A stretch of 64,000 nt of DNA from Planctomycetales bacterium 71-10 (GCA_001898385.1 MKTT01000075.1:36590-100589); one strand, 5' to 3'. Positions 14,772 through 21,612 are shown, numbered from the stretch's first letter. Notes: generated by a model not told the origin, from the sequence alone. Translations and numbers: made by a program.

Positions 14772-15497
14772 TCAGCCCTTGCGGCGGTTGGGGTTGCACT
14801 TTTTCGGGTACGCGCAGGACTTGCGCCGCCGCTCGTGCCGGCGCGACAGCTCCGCCCGCAGCCGGTCGAGCGCCGTCCGGGCGATCCGCCGGACCGCGAA
14901 GACGCTGCACCCGATCTCCTCCGCCGTCCGCTTCAGCGACGCCGGCGGCCCGCCGTCGAGGCCGTAGAGCCGACCGACGACGTGCCGCTGGATCATCGGC
15001 AGCGCCGCCAGCCCCTCGCCCAGGTCCTCGTCGGGCTCGGGATCGGGCCGGGCCGCGGCGTCGTCGACGCCGACGGGGAGATACTCCGCGGCGAGGATCC
15101 GGGCCGCGGCGTCCCTCGCCGCGCGGCGGCCCGGCGTCAGCGCCGCGCCGTCGCCCCCGGATCGCAACACGGATTCGATATATTCTGGAACGTGGATTAT
15201 TCGGGCGGCGTCGAGGGCCCGCGCGATATAGAGATGCATCCATCTCGCGGCATAGTTTCCGAAGCGGACGCCGGGGTGGGCGACCGGGTCGTACTTCGCC
15301 GCGGCGCGGACGATCCCGAAGACGGCCTCCTGCACCAGGTCGGCGACGTCGACCGGCCCGCGCCGGCCCGCCGCCCGGGCCAGCTTCCTCGCCAGCCCCA
15401 TGTGCTCCATAACCAGGCGATTGCGGGCGTGGTCGTCGCCCGCACGGGCCCGGCCGCAGAGGATGCACTCCTCGGCGTGCGTCAGCCGTCCCTGCAT
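14772..15497 (-). CDS. Phage-encoded sigma-70 family RNA polymerase sigma factor
   Basis: The 241-residue protein has region 2 at about residues 24-95 (RNRLVMEHMGLARKLARAAG, DVADLVQEAVFGIVRAAAKY, VRFGNYAARWMHLYIARAL), including the core-binding DLVQEA and the -10-reading aromatic helix, a variable linker, and region 4 at about 165-217 (MIQRHVVGRLYGLDGG, RTAEEIGCSVFAVRRIARTA) with a helix-turn-helix. The C-terminus is basic with two cysteines. It is the first gene of the leftward virion arm and is divergent from the recombinase, so it could redirect host polymerase to late promoters. The sigma-70 family call is firm; the late-switch role is inferred. Confidence 0.85.
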   Translation of the reverse strand: MQGRLTHAEECILCGRARAGDDHARNRLVMEHMGLARKLARAAGRRGPVDVADLVQEAVFGIVRAAAKYDPVAHPGVRFGNYAARWMHLYIARALDAARIIHVPEYIESVLRSGGDGAALTPGRRAARDAAARILAAEYLPVGVDDAAARPDPEPDEDLGEGLAALPMIQRHVVGRLYGLDGGPPASLKRTAEEIGCSVFAVRRIARTALDRLRAELSRRHERRRKSCAYPKKCNPNRRKG

Positions 15498-15753
15498 CGT
15501 TGCACCTCATCGCGGTCGCGTCATCGCATCGCTTGGATGATAGTGTTTTTTAAGGGCCTCATGCGGGCTTTTTTGGGGGCCGCGGAGGGGCGGAAATCGT
15601 CCACGACGTTCACGTGATGGACGGCCCGCCGCCCCCGGGTCCGTACACCGTAACCATCTGGCTACGACCGTAGCCCCCCGGTATCCTGGGTGCAGCGTAG
15701 CCGGGCGGCTACGGAACCGGCCGCCCGCCGCATGAATCACGGGGGAAATCGCG
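15498..15753. promoter_or_regulatory. Divergent control region between sigma factor and serine recombinase with paired palindromes
   Basis: Two inverted repeats built from the same heptamer lie here. The first is GGCTACG-AC-CGTAGCC at 15660-15675; the second is CGTAGCC-GGGC-GGCTACG at 15696-15713. A TATCCT box at 15682-15687 lies between them and could be the -10 of the recombinase promoter, so a repressor bound to the heptamers would block it. On the other side, two six-base A/T tracts (15545-15550 and 15572-15577) flank the sigma gene start region, unusual in such GC-rich DNA. Operator function is inferred; the heptamer repetition is directly visible. Confidence 0.6.
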
Positions 15754-16464
15754 ATGGATGTCGACGGCTACGTCCGGGTCTCGACCGAGGAACAGGCGCG
15801 CGGCGGCGTCTCGATCGAAGTCCAGACCGCCAAGGTCCGGATGTACTGCGAATTGCATGGATTGACGTTGCGGGAGATCATCGCCGACGAGGGCCGATCC
15901 GGGAAGGACCTCGACCGGCCCGGCCTCCGCCGCGCCCTCGAACGGCTCCGGTCGGGCGAGTCCGAGGGGGTCGTCGTCGCCAAGCTCGACCGGCTCTCCC
16001 GGTCGGTCGCCGACTGGAACGCGCTCATCGTCGAGTTCTTCGGCGAGCGGGCCGGCCGGCAATTGTTCAGCATCGGCGACAGCATCGACACCCGGACCGC
16101 GGCCGGGCGGCTGGTCCTGAACGTCCTCATGTCCGTCGCCCAGTGGGAGCGCGAGACGATCGCCGAGCGCGTCTACGACGCCATGCAGTACGTGAAGAAG
16201 ATCGGGAACCGGGCCGGCCAGATCCCCTACGGCCGCCGGCTCGCCAACCCCGGCGACCCCGACGACACGCGCCTGGAGGACGTCCCCGAGGAGGTCGCGA
16301 CGGTCGCCCTGATGCTGGAGCTGCGCCGCGGCGGCTGGTCCCTCGGCCGGATCGCCCGCCACCTGACCGACCGGGGGGCGCCCACCAAGTCCGGCGCGAC
16401 GACCTGGTCGAAGTCGTCGGTCCACGCGATCCTCCGGAGGTGCGAACGTGCCATCGCCTCGTAA
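15754..16464 (+). CDS. Serine recombinase (resolvase/invertase catalytic domain plus Recombinase domain)
   Basis: The 236-residue protein has the serine recombinase catalytic domain: YVRVSTEEQARGGVSIEVQ with the nucleophile Ser10, EGRSGKDLDRPGLRRAL, and VVAKLDRLSRSVADWN. The long helix of the family follows (GRLVLNVLMSVAQWERETIA). The C-terminal part (GQIPYGRRLANPG, then LELRRGGWSLGRIARHLTDR and KSSVHAILRR) is the DNA-binding Recombinase domain. It lacks the zinc ribbon and coiled coil of large phage serine integrases, so it may be the element's integrase or a resolvase-like enzyme. It starts a rightward transcript and overlaps the next gene by 17 nt. Confidence 0.88.
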   Translation: MDVDGYVRVSTEEQARGGVSIEVQTAKVRMYCELHGLTLREIIADEGRSGKDLDRPGLRRALERLRSGESEGVVVAKLDRLSRSVADWNALIVEFFGERAGRQLFSIGDSIDTRTAAGRLVLNVLMSVAQWERETIAERVYDAMQYVKKIGNRAGQIPYGRRLANPGDPDDTRLEDVPEEVATVALMLELRRGGWSLGRIARHLTDRGAPTKSGATTWSKSSVHAILRRCERAIAS

Positions 16465-16690
16465 GGCGGCCCCCCCGCCGCGGGCCACGATCGGCGAGCA
16501 GCTCCGCGCGGCGATCGAGAAGTCCGGCCGGACCCAGTACGACATCGCGAAGGAGGCGGGGATCCACCGGATCCTCATCTCCCGCTTCGTCTCCGGCGTC
16601 CGCCCCTCGCTCTCGCTGGAGACCGTCGACGCGCTCTGCCGCGCCCTCGACCTCCAGCTCTGCCCCGGCCGGCGGAAGCCGAAGGGGTGA
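16448..16690 (+). CDS. Xre-family HTH transcriptional regulator (80 aa)
   Basis: A GTG start at 16448-16450, preceded by GGAGG at good spacing, is inside the end of the recombinase gene, giving a 17-nt overlap. Residues 15-70 are a standard Cro/C1 helix-turn-helix: TIGEQLRAAIEKSGRTQYDI, AKEAGIHRILISRFVSGVRP, LSLETVDALCRALDLQL. The small size and phage context suggest a Cro/CI-like repressor that could act at the palindromes upstream of the recombinase. No dimerisation or protease domain is present. Confidence 0.8.
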   Translation: MPSPRKAAPPPRATIGEQLRAAIEKSGRTQYDIAKEAGIHRILISRFVSGVRPSLSLETVDALCRALDLQLCPGRRKPKG

Positions 16691-16828
16691 CCCCCTCCCC
16701 TGCCCCGCCGGCACATGGGCGCAAGTCCATTGGAGCGGGCGCGCGCCTCGCGCCGATACCTGGACGGCCGGGCCGTCGAGCCGTCCCGGCGGCCGGGACG
16801 GCCGATCGTCCGGGGAGGGGCCGACGTC

Positions 16829-17119
16829 ATGGCGGGCAGGAAACCCAGGGCGGCCGGCCCGACCGGCCGGGCCGAGGCGGCGAAGGCGGCCGGCGGGCCG
16901 AGGCGGACGAAGACGACGCTGCGGCTCGGCGACCAGGTCCGCCGCGAGCTGGCCGTCGTCGCGGCCGAGCAGGGCCGCGACATGGCCGACATCGCCGAGG
17001 AGGCCCTGGCGTCGCACCTCGGCAAGTTCGCCGTCATCCGCGACTTGCGACGCCGGGCGGGGGCGACGACGGAAGGTGAGCCGCCGGCGGTCGAGCCGGG
17101 CGAACCGGCCGCGGCGTGA
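16829..17119 (+). CDS. Ribbon-helix-helix DNA-binding protein (96 aa)
   Basis: I chose ATG 16829 (MAGRKPRAAGPTGRAEAAKA) because a GGGGAGGGG site lies upstream and the longer frame is poor in coding character. Residues 30-75 (RRTKTTLRLGDQVRRELAVV, AAEQGRDMADIAEEALASHL) match the Arc/CopG-type ribbon-helix-helix, with the TTLRL strand entering the DNA groove. The N-terminal basic tail and C-terminal Pro/Glu tail look disordered. It is the third gene of the recombinase transcript and may act as a repressor or partition-like protein. Confidence 0.65.
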   Translation: MAGRKPRAAGPTGRAEAAKAAGGPRRTKTTLRLGDQVRRELAVVAAEQGRDMADIAEEALASHLGKFAVIRDLRRRAGATTEGEPPAVEPGEPAAA

Positions 17120-17132
17120 GCGGGTCGGGGGG

Positions 17133-17411
17133 TCAGCACAACCCCTTGGTCGCGACCGGGACGCCGTCGCGGATCGTCCACTCGTAGCGCGGCAGGTCCC
17201 ACGCGAGGACGTAATCGGGCGTCGGGTCGAAGTCTTCGCAGTCCGCGACGTAGCGGACCGCGTTGGACGCGTAGTCGTATTGCGCCTCGACGACGACGCA
17301 GCGCCCCATGATCGCCCGCAGCTCGGCCAGCTCCGCGGGGCTGCCGTCGCGGATCTTTTGCAGCGGGAGGCGGAAGACGCCGAGGCGGGGGCGGCGGTAC
17401 GAGTCGAACAT
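17133..17411 (-). CDS. Hypothetical small protein (92 aa), second gene of a two-gene unit
   Basis: Start chosen at ATG 17409-17411 (MFDSYRRPRLGVFRLPLQKI), 5 nt after the upstream stop. The rest reads SPAELAELRAIMGRCVVVEA, QYDYASNAVRYVADCEDFDP, and WDLPRYEWTIRDGV, which looks like a compact alpha/beta domain with repeated aromatic positions. No homologous family is recognised. It is convergent with the ribbon-helix-helix gene. Confidence 0.6.
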   Translation of the reverse strand: MFDSYRRPRLGVFRLPLQKIRDGSPAELAELRAIMGRCVVVEAQYDYASNAVRYVADCEDFDPTPDYVLAWDLPRYEWTIRDGVPVATKGLC

Positions 17412-17416
17412 CGTCG

Positions 17417-17686
17417 TCACTCCAATCCGGTCGGGCCCGGCTTGTCGCATCTCGGGCGTCCTCGGTCGACCTCGTCGTAGAGCCTGGCCAGCCTCGCATC
17501 CCACTCGACCCGGTGGCGCAAGTCTTTGTACGCTGCGACCAGCACCATCGGCCCAACCGCGACGATCGCGACCAAGGCGAACGCCAGAATCGCGATCAGG
17601 CAGCATCCGAGCAGGAAGAAGATGACGGTCTCGAATTGGTGGTGGATCGCGTGGTCCATCCAGCGGAGCGTCTCGGCGTCGAGCAT
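17417..17686 (-). CDS. Small membrane protein (89 aa)
   Basis: After a short amphipathic N-terminus (MLDAETLRWMDHAIHHQFET) there is one long hydrophobic region (VIFFLLGCCLIAILAFALVA, IVAVGPMVLVAAY) sufficient for one long or two short membrane helices. The C-terminal tail is charged (KDLRHRVEWDARLARLYDEV). It is co-transcribed with 17133-17411. Function unknown; membrane proteins of this size in prophages often act in exclusion or regulation. Confidence 0.6.
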   Translation of the reverse strand: MLDAETLRWMDHAIHHQFETVIFFLLGCCLIAILAFALVAIVAVGPMVLVAAYKDLRHRVEWDARLARLYDEVDRGRPRCDKPGPTGLE

Positions 17687-17891
17687 CGTCCCCTCGCTTC
17701 GCTTCGAACCGCCACGGGCCGGGCGTCCTCCCGTCGGAGGGGCCCGGCCCGCGGCCTACTCGCTCGGACGGTGGGCTGAAGAGCTTTCCCCGCTCGCCGG
17801 CACCCGGACGCCGGTCCGCTTCGCGATTCGCACGTTTCCGCCCGGGTCAAGGGCCCCCGTCCACGCCTGCCATACGCCGGGTCGGCGATAC

Positions 17892-17920
17892 GTGCATGCC
17901 CCAAGTGGTGTGGCATGCAC
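17892..17920. promoter_or_regulatory. Perfect 9-bp inverted repeat in a 299-bp gene-free gap (17687-17985)
   Basis: The arms GTGCATGCC and GGCATGCAC are separated by 11 nt. No T-run follows on either strand, so it does not look like an intrinsic terminator and may be an operator for the membrane-protein unit transcribed leftward from 17686. The rest of the gap shows no gene; a GC-rich inverted repeat around 17715-17755 is also present. Confidence 0.4.
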
Positions 17921-17985
17921 CGATTATGCGAGCATAGGCCCGGCCGGGCAAGGGGTTGCGCCGGCCGGGCCGCCTCGGAACTATC

Positions 17986-18210
17986 TCAGGACCGGCCGGC
18001 CGCCGTCTTGGCCCCCTCGACCACCTCGAAGACGTCGTCGCGAGGCTGGCAACTCCGCATCACACCGAGCGCCCGAGCCGTCCGGGCGTCGACCATCTCG
18101 TCCATCCGGGCGACGGCGTCATCGCCCGGCGACTTCAGCCGGTCGTGCAACACCCGGCCCTGATACTTCAGATCCCGCACCACGTCCTCAGCCGACGTGC
18201 GTCGCGCCAT
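17986..18210 (-). CDS. Hypothetical small helical protein (74 aa)
   Basis: The peptide MARRTSAEDVVRDLKYQGRV continues with LHDRLKSPGDDAVARMDEMV, DARTARALGVMRSCQPRDDV. It is charged and mostly helical, with one cysteine. The start follows a GGCGCGAC stretch without a clear ribosome site. Coding status is supported by the charge pattern and lack of low complexity; function unknown. Confidence 0.45.
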   Translation of the reverse strand: MARRTSAEDVVRDLKYQGRVLHDRLKSPGDDAVARMDEMVDARTARALGVMRSCQPRDDVFEVVEGAKTAAGRS

Positions 18211-18456
18211 GATCCGACTCTCCGAGTCCCGCCGCCTTCAGCCGGGCGGCTCCGGCGGAGACGTCATCCGACCCCTCCGAACGCCCCATACGAGATGCCT
18301 CGCTTTTGTGACGGGGGACCTCACACAATTTCGAGCTCCCGGATGTACCGACGATTGCGACCGAAACTCTGAAATCGAGCAACGCCCGGGGTTGATCATT
18401 CTACTTAGAAGCCGCGGACGTCGCGGCGCAGAGCAGACATTCAGAGTGCAACGCAC

Positions 18457-18795
18457 ATGTCCAATCTCAGCATTCGTCGGCGCGTGGTCCAGGCGGCGTT
18501 CGAGGATCTCACCAACATCGCAGCCAACGGCGGCTCGCCAGCCAGGGCGTTCCAGGCCGTCACGGATCTGCTGGAAGCCCTATCCGACATGTGGGCTTCG
18601 ATCGAAGTCGCTCGGATGTCAGGCCCATTCAAGGAGCTGACCGCGATTTACAACGCCGCGATGGTATCGGAGGGGGACGACACGCTGAAGATCGACTGCA
18701 CGGAGTTCTTCGACGGCCTCGCTGCCATCGTCGACTCGTCCAAGGAGATGTGCTCCCTCACCGCCGGCACCCTTCGCGAGATCGCAGCTCACTGA
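18457..18795 (+). CDS. Hypothetical helical protein (112 aa)
   Basis: The frame encodes MSNLSIRRRVVQAAFEDLTN, followed by FQAVTDLLEALSDMWASIEV, PFKELTAIYNAAMVSEGDDT, LKIDCTEFFDGLAAIVDSSK. It is a well-balanced, soluble, helical protein with no Arg/Pro shadow bias, and the DNA is less GC-rich than its surroundings. It is an isolated rightward gene between leftward ones and may be a late acquisition (a moron). No family is recognised. Confidence 0.6.
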   Translation: MSNLSIRRRVVQAAFEDLTNIAANGGSPARAFQAVTDLLEALSDMWASIEVARMSGPFKELTAIYNAAMVSEGDDTLKIDCTEFFDGLAAIVDSSKEMCSLTAGTLREIAAH

Positions 18796-18840
18796 ACTGA
18801 TGCCGGTCGGGCGGCTCGCCACCTCCCGGCCGGCGGATTT

Positions 18841-19092
18841 TCACGGCGCGTTCGGATCGTCGGAAGTCAGTCGAATCGTGCGGTGGCCGACGATCTCGTA
18901 CACGCCCTTTCCCTTCCGTCTCACCCTATCTCTATCAGCCGTGAAGATCGACTTCACACCGGGCATTTCGCCGTTGGGATCGGCGGTCGTGAAGGCGTCG
19001 ATGATGTCGACGTAGACCTGGAGCGTGTACTCCCTACCCGACTCGTCCTTCGCCTTGAACGTCTGGATCAGGTCCCGCCTCTTGATCGCCAT
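18841..19092 (-). CDS. Hypothetical small protein (83 aa)
   Basis: Start placed at ATG 19090-19092 (MAIKRRDLIQTFKAKDESGR), preceded by a GGGAGGG ribosome site. The remainder EYTLQVYVDIIDAFTTADPN, KSIFTADRDRVRRKGKGVYE, IVGHRTIRLTSDDP reads as a small all-beta domain. The base composition is lower in GC than the structural arm. It converges on 18457-18795 with a 45-nt gap. Function unknown. Confidence 0.6.
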   Translation of the reverse strand: MAIKRRDLIQTFKAKDESGREYTLQVYVDIIDAFTTADPNGEMPGVKSIFTADRDRVRRKGKGVYEIVGHRTIRLTSDDPNAP

Positions 19093-19123
19093 GATCCCTC
19101 CCGCCTCACATCTTCGGCCGTTT

Positions 19124-19501
19124 TCAACGCCCCGCACGGGGCGGCACGTCACACTCGACCCGGCCGGGGCATCGCAGATTCGCCACGAACCGCTCGACGT
19201 CTTCCATCCGCCGGAACCGGCCCTCGCGCGCCATGCGTTGCACCAGCTCGGCGTCCGCCCTCGGCCAGCGCCCGAAGCCGACGCCGTTGACGCGGAGGTC
19301 GACCAGGTCCACGTCCTCGGGGCCCAGCGGGAGCAACGCCTCGATCAGCAGGCCGATCGGCCCGAGGACCAGGCCGAACGCGACCCCCTCGGCGATCGGC
19401 CGACGCCGGACGCTCGCGATGTACGCCCCCCCGCCGCCGAACGCGCAGGCCCAGAAAGCGACGGCGAGCGTCCCGACCACGGCGAGGGCTTCGGCCGTCA
19501 T
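19124..19501 (-). CDS. Membrane protein (125 aa)
   Basis: Two hydrophobic segments are visible: LAVVGTLAVAFWACAFGGGG (residues 6-28) and IAEGVAFGLVLGPIGLLIEA (about 36-58). A short basic loop (SVRRRP) between them and a soluble C-terminal half (DLRVNGVGFGRWPRADAELV, RMAREGRFRRMEDVERFVAN) follow. It lies 3 nt downstream of the ribbon-helix-helix gene 19505-19747 and is probably co-transcribed with it from the promoter at 19801-19829. Confidence 0.6.
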   Translation of the reverse strand: MTAEALAVVGTLAVAFWACAFGGGGAYIASVRRRPIAEGVAFGLVLGPIGLLIEALLPLGPEDVDLVDLRVNGVGFGRWPRADAELVQRMAREGRFRRMEDVERFVANLRCPGRVECDVPPRAGR

Positions 19502-19504
19502 CGC

Positions 19505-19747
19505 CTACTTCCCCTTCCTCCCCCGCGCCGGGGACTCAGGATCGGCCGTCGCCCCGCGCAACGCCTCGGCGTGCAGCCGCTCCGCGTCGCGCTGGGCGGT
19601 TTCGACGATCGTCCGGCTGATGTATTCCGCGACGGATTCGCCGGTGTAGCCGGATGCGATTTTCGCCCACTTCAGCGACTCGGGGGTCAATCGCACCGTC
19701 GAGGTTTTGGGCTCTTTCTTTTCCATCACCGCCGCCCGAGTGCTCAT
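19505..19747 (-). CDS. Ribbon-helix-helix-like regulator (80 aa)
   Basis: Residues 14-60 (KTSTVRLTPESLKWAKIASG, YTGESVAEYISRTIVETAQR) match the ribbon-helix-helix or plasmid-partition antitoxin-type fold, with a STVRLT strand followed by two helices. The C-terminus is charged. An alternative in-frame start (MEKKEP, eighth codon) is possible. It is the first gene after the leftward promoter at 19801-19829 and so is placed as an early regulator of the divergent switch with the operon at 19991. Confidence 0.65.
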   Translation of the reverse strand: MSTRAAVMEKKEPKTSTVRLTPESLKWAKIASGYTGESVAEYISRTIVETAQRDAERLHAEALRGATADPESPARGRKGK

Positions 19748-19800
19748 CGTCGATATCCCCTACGCCGACCACATCTTACCCGGCGATCGCCCACGTCGCG

Positions 19801-19829
19801 ATTCTACACCGATGTACATAAAGGGTCAA
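19801..19829 (-). promoter_or_regulatory. Sigma-70-type promoter for 19505-19747 (leftward)
   Basis: On the minus strand TTGACC (complement of 19824-19829) and TAGAAT (complement of 19801-19806) are separated by 17 nt. Both boxes match the bacterial consensus at five of six positions. It reads towards the ribbon-helix-helix gene starting at 19747. Confidence 0.7.
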
Positions 19830-19856
19830 CGCGGCCAAAAACCTCAACGTAGGCAA

Positions 19857-19885
19857 TTGACACATTGGCCACATCGCGGTAGTAT
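19857..19885 (+). promoter_or_regulatory. Sigma-70-type promoter for the early operon at 19991 (rightward)
   Basis: TTGACA at 19857-19862 is a perfect -35 box, followed after exactly 17 nt by TAGTAT at 19880-19885 (five of six consensus positions). It is back-to-back with the leftward promoter, only 28 nt away, in a locally AT-rich stretch, a layout typical of phage genetic switches. Confidence 0.75.
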
Positions 19886-19990
19886 GCAGCGGTTCGCTCG
19901 GTGGTTCGAGCGGCGCATGACGAGGGCCGCGGCGTGCTGACACACGCCACGGCCCGGAGACTCCCCCACCAACCCTGCGGAGAGAGAGAC

Positions 19991-20401
19991 ATGGCGACTG
20001 TAGCCCACCCCGAGAGTGGACGCAAGGCCACCCGGGCCTGCGCCGGCGGCTGCGGGCGGAAGATCGCGAACACGGGCCCTTACGGGGTGAAGCACTGCGA
20101 GGCGTGCGCCGATCGGGTCTCGGCCCGGGAGTCGCTGGAGCACCTCCTTTCGGCCGGCGACCCGGTGATCGTCCGCCTGGCGGCGTGCTGGCTGGGGACG
20201 CTGGACATGGACGCCCCGGCGTGGCGGGACGCGCTCCTGCGGGCCGAGGTCGAGGAGGCCGTCGACAGGGCGTTCAACGCCTACCTGAAGCGCGACGAGG
20301 AGAGGGCCCGCGCGATCCGCTACCGGGCCGAACGGGACCGACGGGCCGCGGAGGGGCGGATCCCGACGCTGGGCGACGACGACCTGGACCTCCCCTTCTG
20401 A
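19991..20401 (+). CDS. First gene of the early operon: zinc-binding N-terminus plus helical domain (136 aa)
   Basis: ATG 19991-19993 follows a GGAGAGAGAG ribosome site. Residues 16-45 contain CAGGCGRKIANTGPYGVKHC and EACADRV, five cysteines in all (four as two pairs plus one) in a small zinc-finger-like unit. The rest is helical (LEHLLSAGDPVIVRLAACWL, then AEVEEAVDRAFNAYLKRDEE) with a charged C-terminus ending DDLDLPF, which resembles the short C-terminal peptide by which DNA-replication proteins bind the sliding clamp or SSB. Its position after the early promoter suggests a replication or regulation role. Confidence 0.6.
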   Translation: MATVAHPESGRKATRACAGGCGRKIANTGPYGVKHCEACADRVSARESLEHLLSAGDPVIVRLAACWLGTLDMDAPAWRDALLRAEVEEAVDRAFNAYLKRDEERARAIRYRAERDRRAAEGRIPTLGDDDLDLPF

Positions 20402-20417
20402 CGCGGGAGGATCGATC

Positions 20418-20651
20418 ATGGAACGGCGGGTCCCCCTGATGATGAAGCTGACCGCCGACCGGCTGCTGAAGCTGGCGGCGGCGCGGGAGATCAGCCGCGA
20501 GCGCCCGGGCCGCGAGGTCCGGGTGTACGCGGCCCCCTCCGGCCGGACGGTGGTCCGGCTCGACCGCGACGACGTGCAAGGCCCCGGCGAGCCGATCGCC
20601 GTCTATCGCTGCGGAAGGCTGGTCGCCCCCGAGACGGGAGGAGTCCGATGA
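20418..20651 (+). CDS. Hypothetical early protein (77 aa)
   Basis: The frame begins 16 nt after the previous stop with GGGAGG upstream. It encodes MERRVPLMMKLTADRLLKLA, AAREISRERPGREVRVYAAP, SGRTVVRLDRDDVQGPGEPI, AVYRCGRLV. The second half looks like a small beta barrel. Its stop overlaps the next start as ATGA. No family is recognised. Confidence 0.6.
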   Translation: MERRVPLMMKLTADRLLKLAAAREISRERPGREVRVYAAPSGRTVVRLDRDDVQGPGEPIAVYRCGRLVAPETGGVR

Positions 20652-21091
20652 AGTTGAAGGTGTCGATCGCGGGCCCCGGCGGCGCGTCGGCCGAGGTCCT
20701 GGCGGAGCTGGCCGACGGCTCCACGCCCGACCAGGTCCGCGACGCCGTCCGGCTGCACGCCGCGGCCCTCCGCGCCGGCCTGGGCGACGAGGCCCCGCCG
20801 GCCGCCGAGGACGACGGCCCCAGGCCCCGCCGCAACGGGCCGCCGCCCCCGCGCGACAACGACGGCGGCAAGCCCCCCGAGAACGGCCGCCAGCTCCTCG
20901 CGTGGGCCGGCGACCGGGGATGCAAGCGGCGCGTGTTCGAGCTGAAGGACGCCTGGGAGTTCCCGGACCAGGTCGTCTCGTGGGGCCGCGACGAGGCGAT
21001 CGCGGTCTACAACGAGCTGCTGAAGGAGGCCGACCGGCCCGCCCCCCGGGGGGGCTACGGTCGCAACCGCTACGCCGGCGGTCGCGCCTGA
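20648..21091 (+). CDS. Hypothetical early protein with disordered middle (147 aa)
   Basis: The N-terminus MKLKVSIAGPGGASAEVLAE, LADGSTPDQVRDAVRLHAAA forms an alpha/beta unit. The middle (about residues 52-85) is Pro/Arg/Gly-rich and probably disordered. The C-terminus QLLAWAGDRGCKRRVFELKD, AWEFPDQVVSWGRDEAIAVY is helical and ends in a Gly/Arg/Tyr tail (GGYGRNRYAGG). That kind of tail often binds nucleic acid. It overlaps the preceding gene by 4 nt. Confidence 0.6.
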   Translation: MKLKVSIAGPGGASAEVLAELADGSTPDQVRDAVRLHAAALRAGLGDEAPPAAEDDGPRPRRNGPPPPRDNDGGKPPENGRQLLAWAGDRGCKRRVFELKDAWEFPDQVVSWGRDEAIAVYNELLKEADRPAPRGGYGRNRYAGGRA

Positions 21092-21120
21092 TCCGGCCCG
21101 ATCCGGCGCGGATCCCCCTT

Positions 21121-21141
21121 GCCGCGCCCGCCGGGCGCGGC
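21121..21141 (+). terminator. GC-rich hairpin after the first early gene block
   Basis: A 9-bp perfect stem GCCGCGCCC / GGGCGCGGC with a GCC loop lies 30 nt after the stop of 20648-21091. No T-run follows, so termination would have to be of a non-canonical type. A second hairpin, CAGGGGG-CATT-CCCCCTG at 21182-21199, follows closely. Together they could partly separate the early genes into two transcripts. Confidence 0.4.
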
Positions 21142-21293
21142 TAGCCTGGACGGGTCCGTCGCCCCATTGCGACGGCGCATGCAGGGGGCATTCCCCCTGG
21201 AATCGGTGGTCTGAAGTCGACGGCCGACCGGCCCCGCTCGTCGCGGGCCGCGTGCTCGTCCGTCCCGTCCGTGTCTGACCGAAACCCGAAGCC

Positions 21294-21333
21294 CGATTCG
21301 CACGCCATTCCGGCAAGATCGTCGTGCAAGTCG
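21294..21333 (+). repeat. Conserved-loop hairpin, copy 1
   Basis: The 18-nt loop CCATTCCGGCAAGATCGT (21305-21322) is flanked by arms CGATTCGCACG and CGTGCAAGTCG, which pair over 11 positions with one G-T wobble and one mismatch. The same 18-nt loop occurs in copy 2 at 23140-23181 with a completely different but perfectly complementary stem. Copy 1 is 21 nt upstream of the ATG of 21355-21612, and a purine motif (AGAAGAGAGCCAA) follows the stem. The compensating stem changes point to selected secondary structure, as RNA or single-stranded DNA. Confidence 0.75.
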
Positions 21334-21354
21334 AGCGTAGAAGAGAGCCAATCC

Positions 21355-21612
21355 ATGAACGCCCGAAGAAAGTCCGCATCCGCGGACCCCGTCCCTCGTG
21401 CGCGCCGAACGGGACCATCCTACGGCCCGTCGGTGTACGGATCAACCCCGGACATCCCCGACGAGCACGAAATCCCGTTCCCCCTCGCGGGGGACGTCTG
21501 GATCTCGGACGAGTACGTCTGCGTGACCGCCGTCCCGGCCGACGAATGGCCGGAGTGGACGGACCTGGTCGCATTCGGCGCGTCCTCCGTCGGGGGGGCC
21601 GGCCATGTCTGA
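21355..21612 (+). CDS. Hypothetical small acidic early protein (85 aa)
   Basis: Start at ATG 21355-21357 after GAGAGCCAATCC, a weak ribosome site that belongs to the conserved tail of the hairpin element. The N-terminus is basic (MNARRKSASADPVPRARRTG), and the C-terminal 45 residues (IPDEHEIPFPLAGDVWISDE, YVCVTAVPADEWPEWTDLVA) are acidic and compact. Its stop overlaps the next start by 8 nt. Function unknown; the upstream hairpin may control its translation. Confidence 0.6.
   Translation: MNARRKSASADPVPRARRTGPSYGPSVYGSTPDIPDEHEIPFPLAGDVWISDEYVCVTAVPADEWPEWTDLVAFGASSVGGAGHV

Noticed and set aside
15540..15580. T-rich hairpin-like stretch near the sigma gene as an intrinsic terminator
   Set aside because: The potential stem is only 3 bp; the A/T tracts are better explained as promoter-region DNA.
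452..18000. Many long open frames antisense or out of frame with called genes (for example plus-strand frames over the terminase and portal genes, 300-580 codons)
   Set aside because: They are Arg/Pro/Gly/Val-rich shadows produced by high GC at third positions; none has a motif or ribosome site, and the opposite strand shows recognisable proteins.
18188..18382. A 64-codon minus-strand frame upstream of 17986-18210
   Set aside because: It overlaps the next gene by 23 nt, has low-complexity composition, no ribosome site and no motif, so it is more likely leader DNA.
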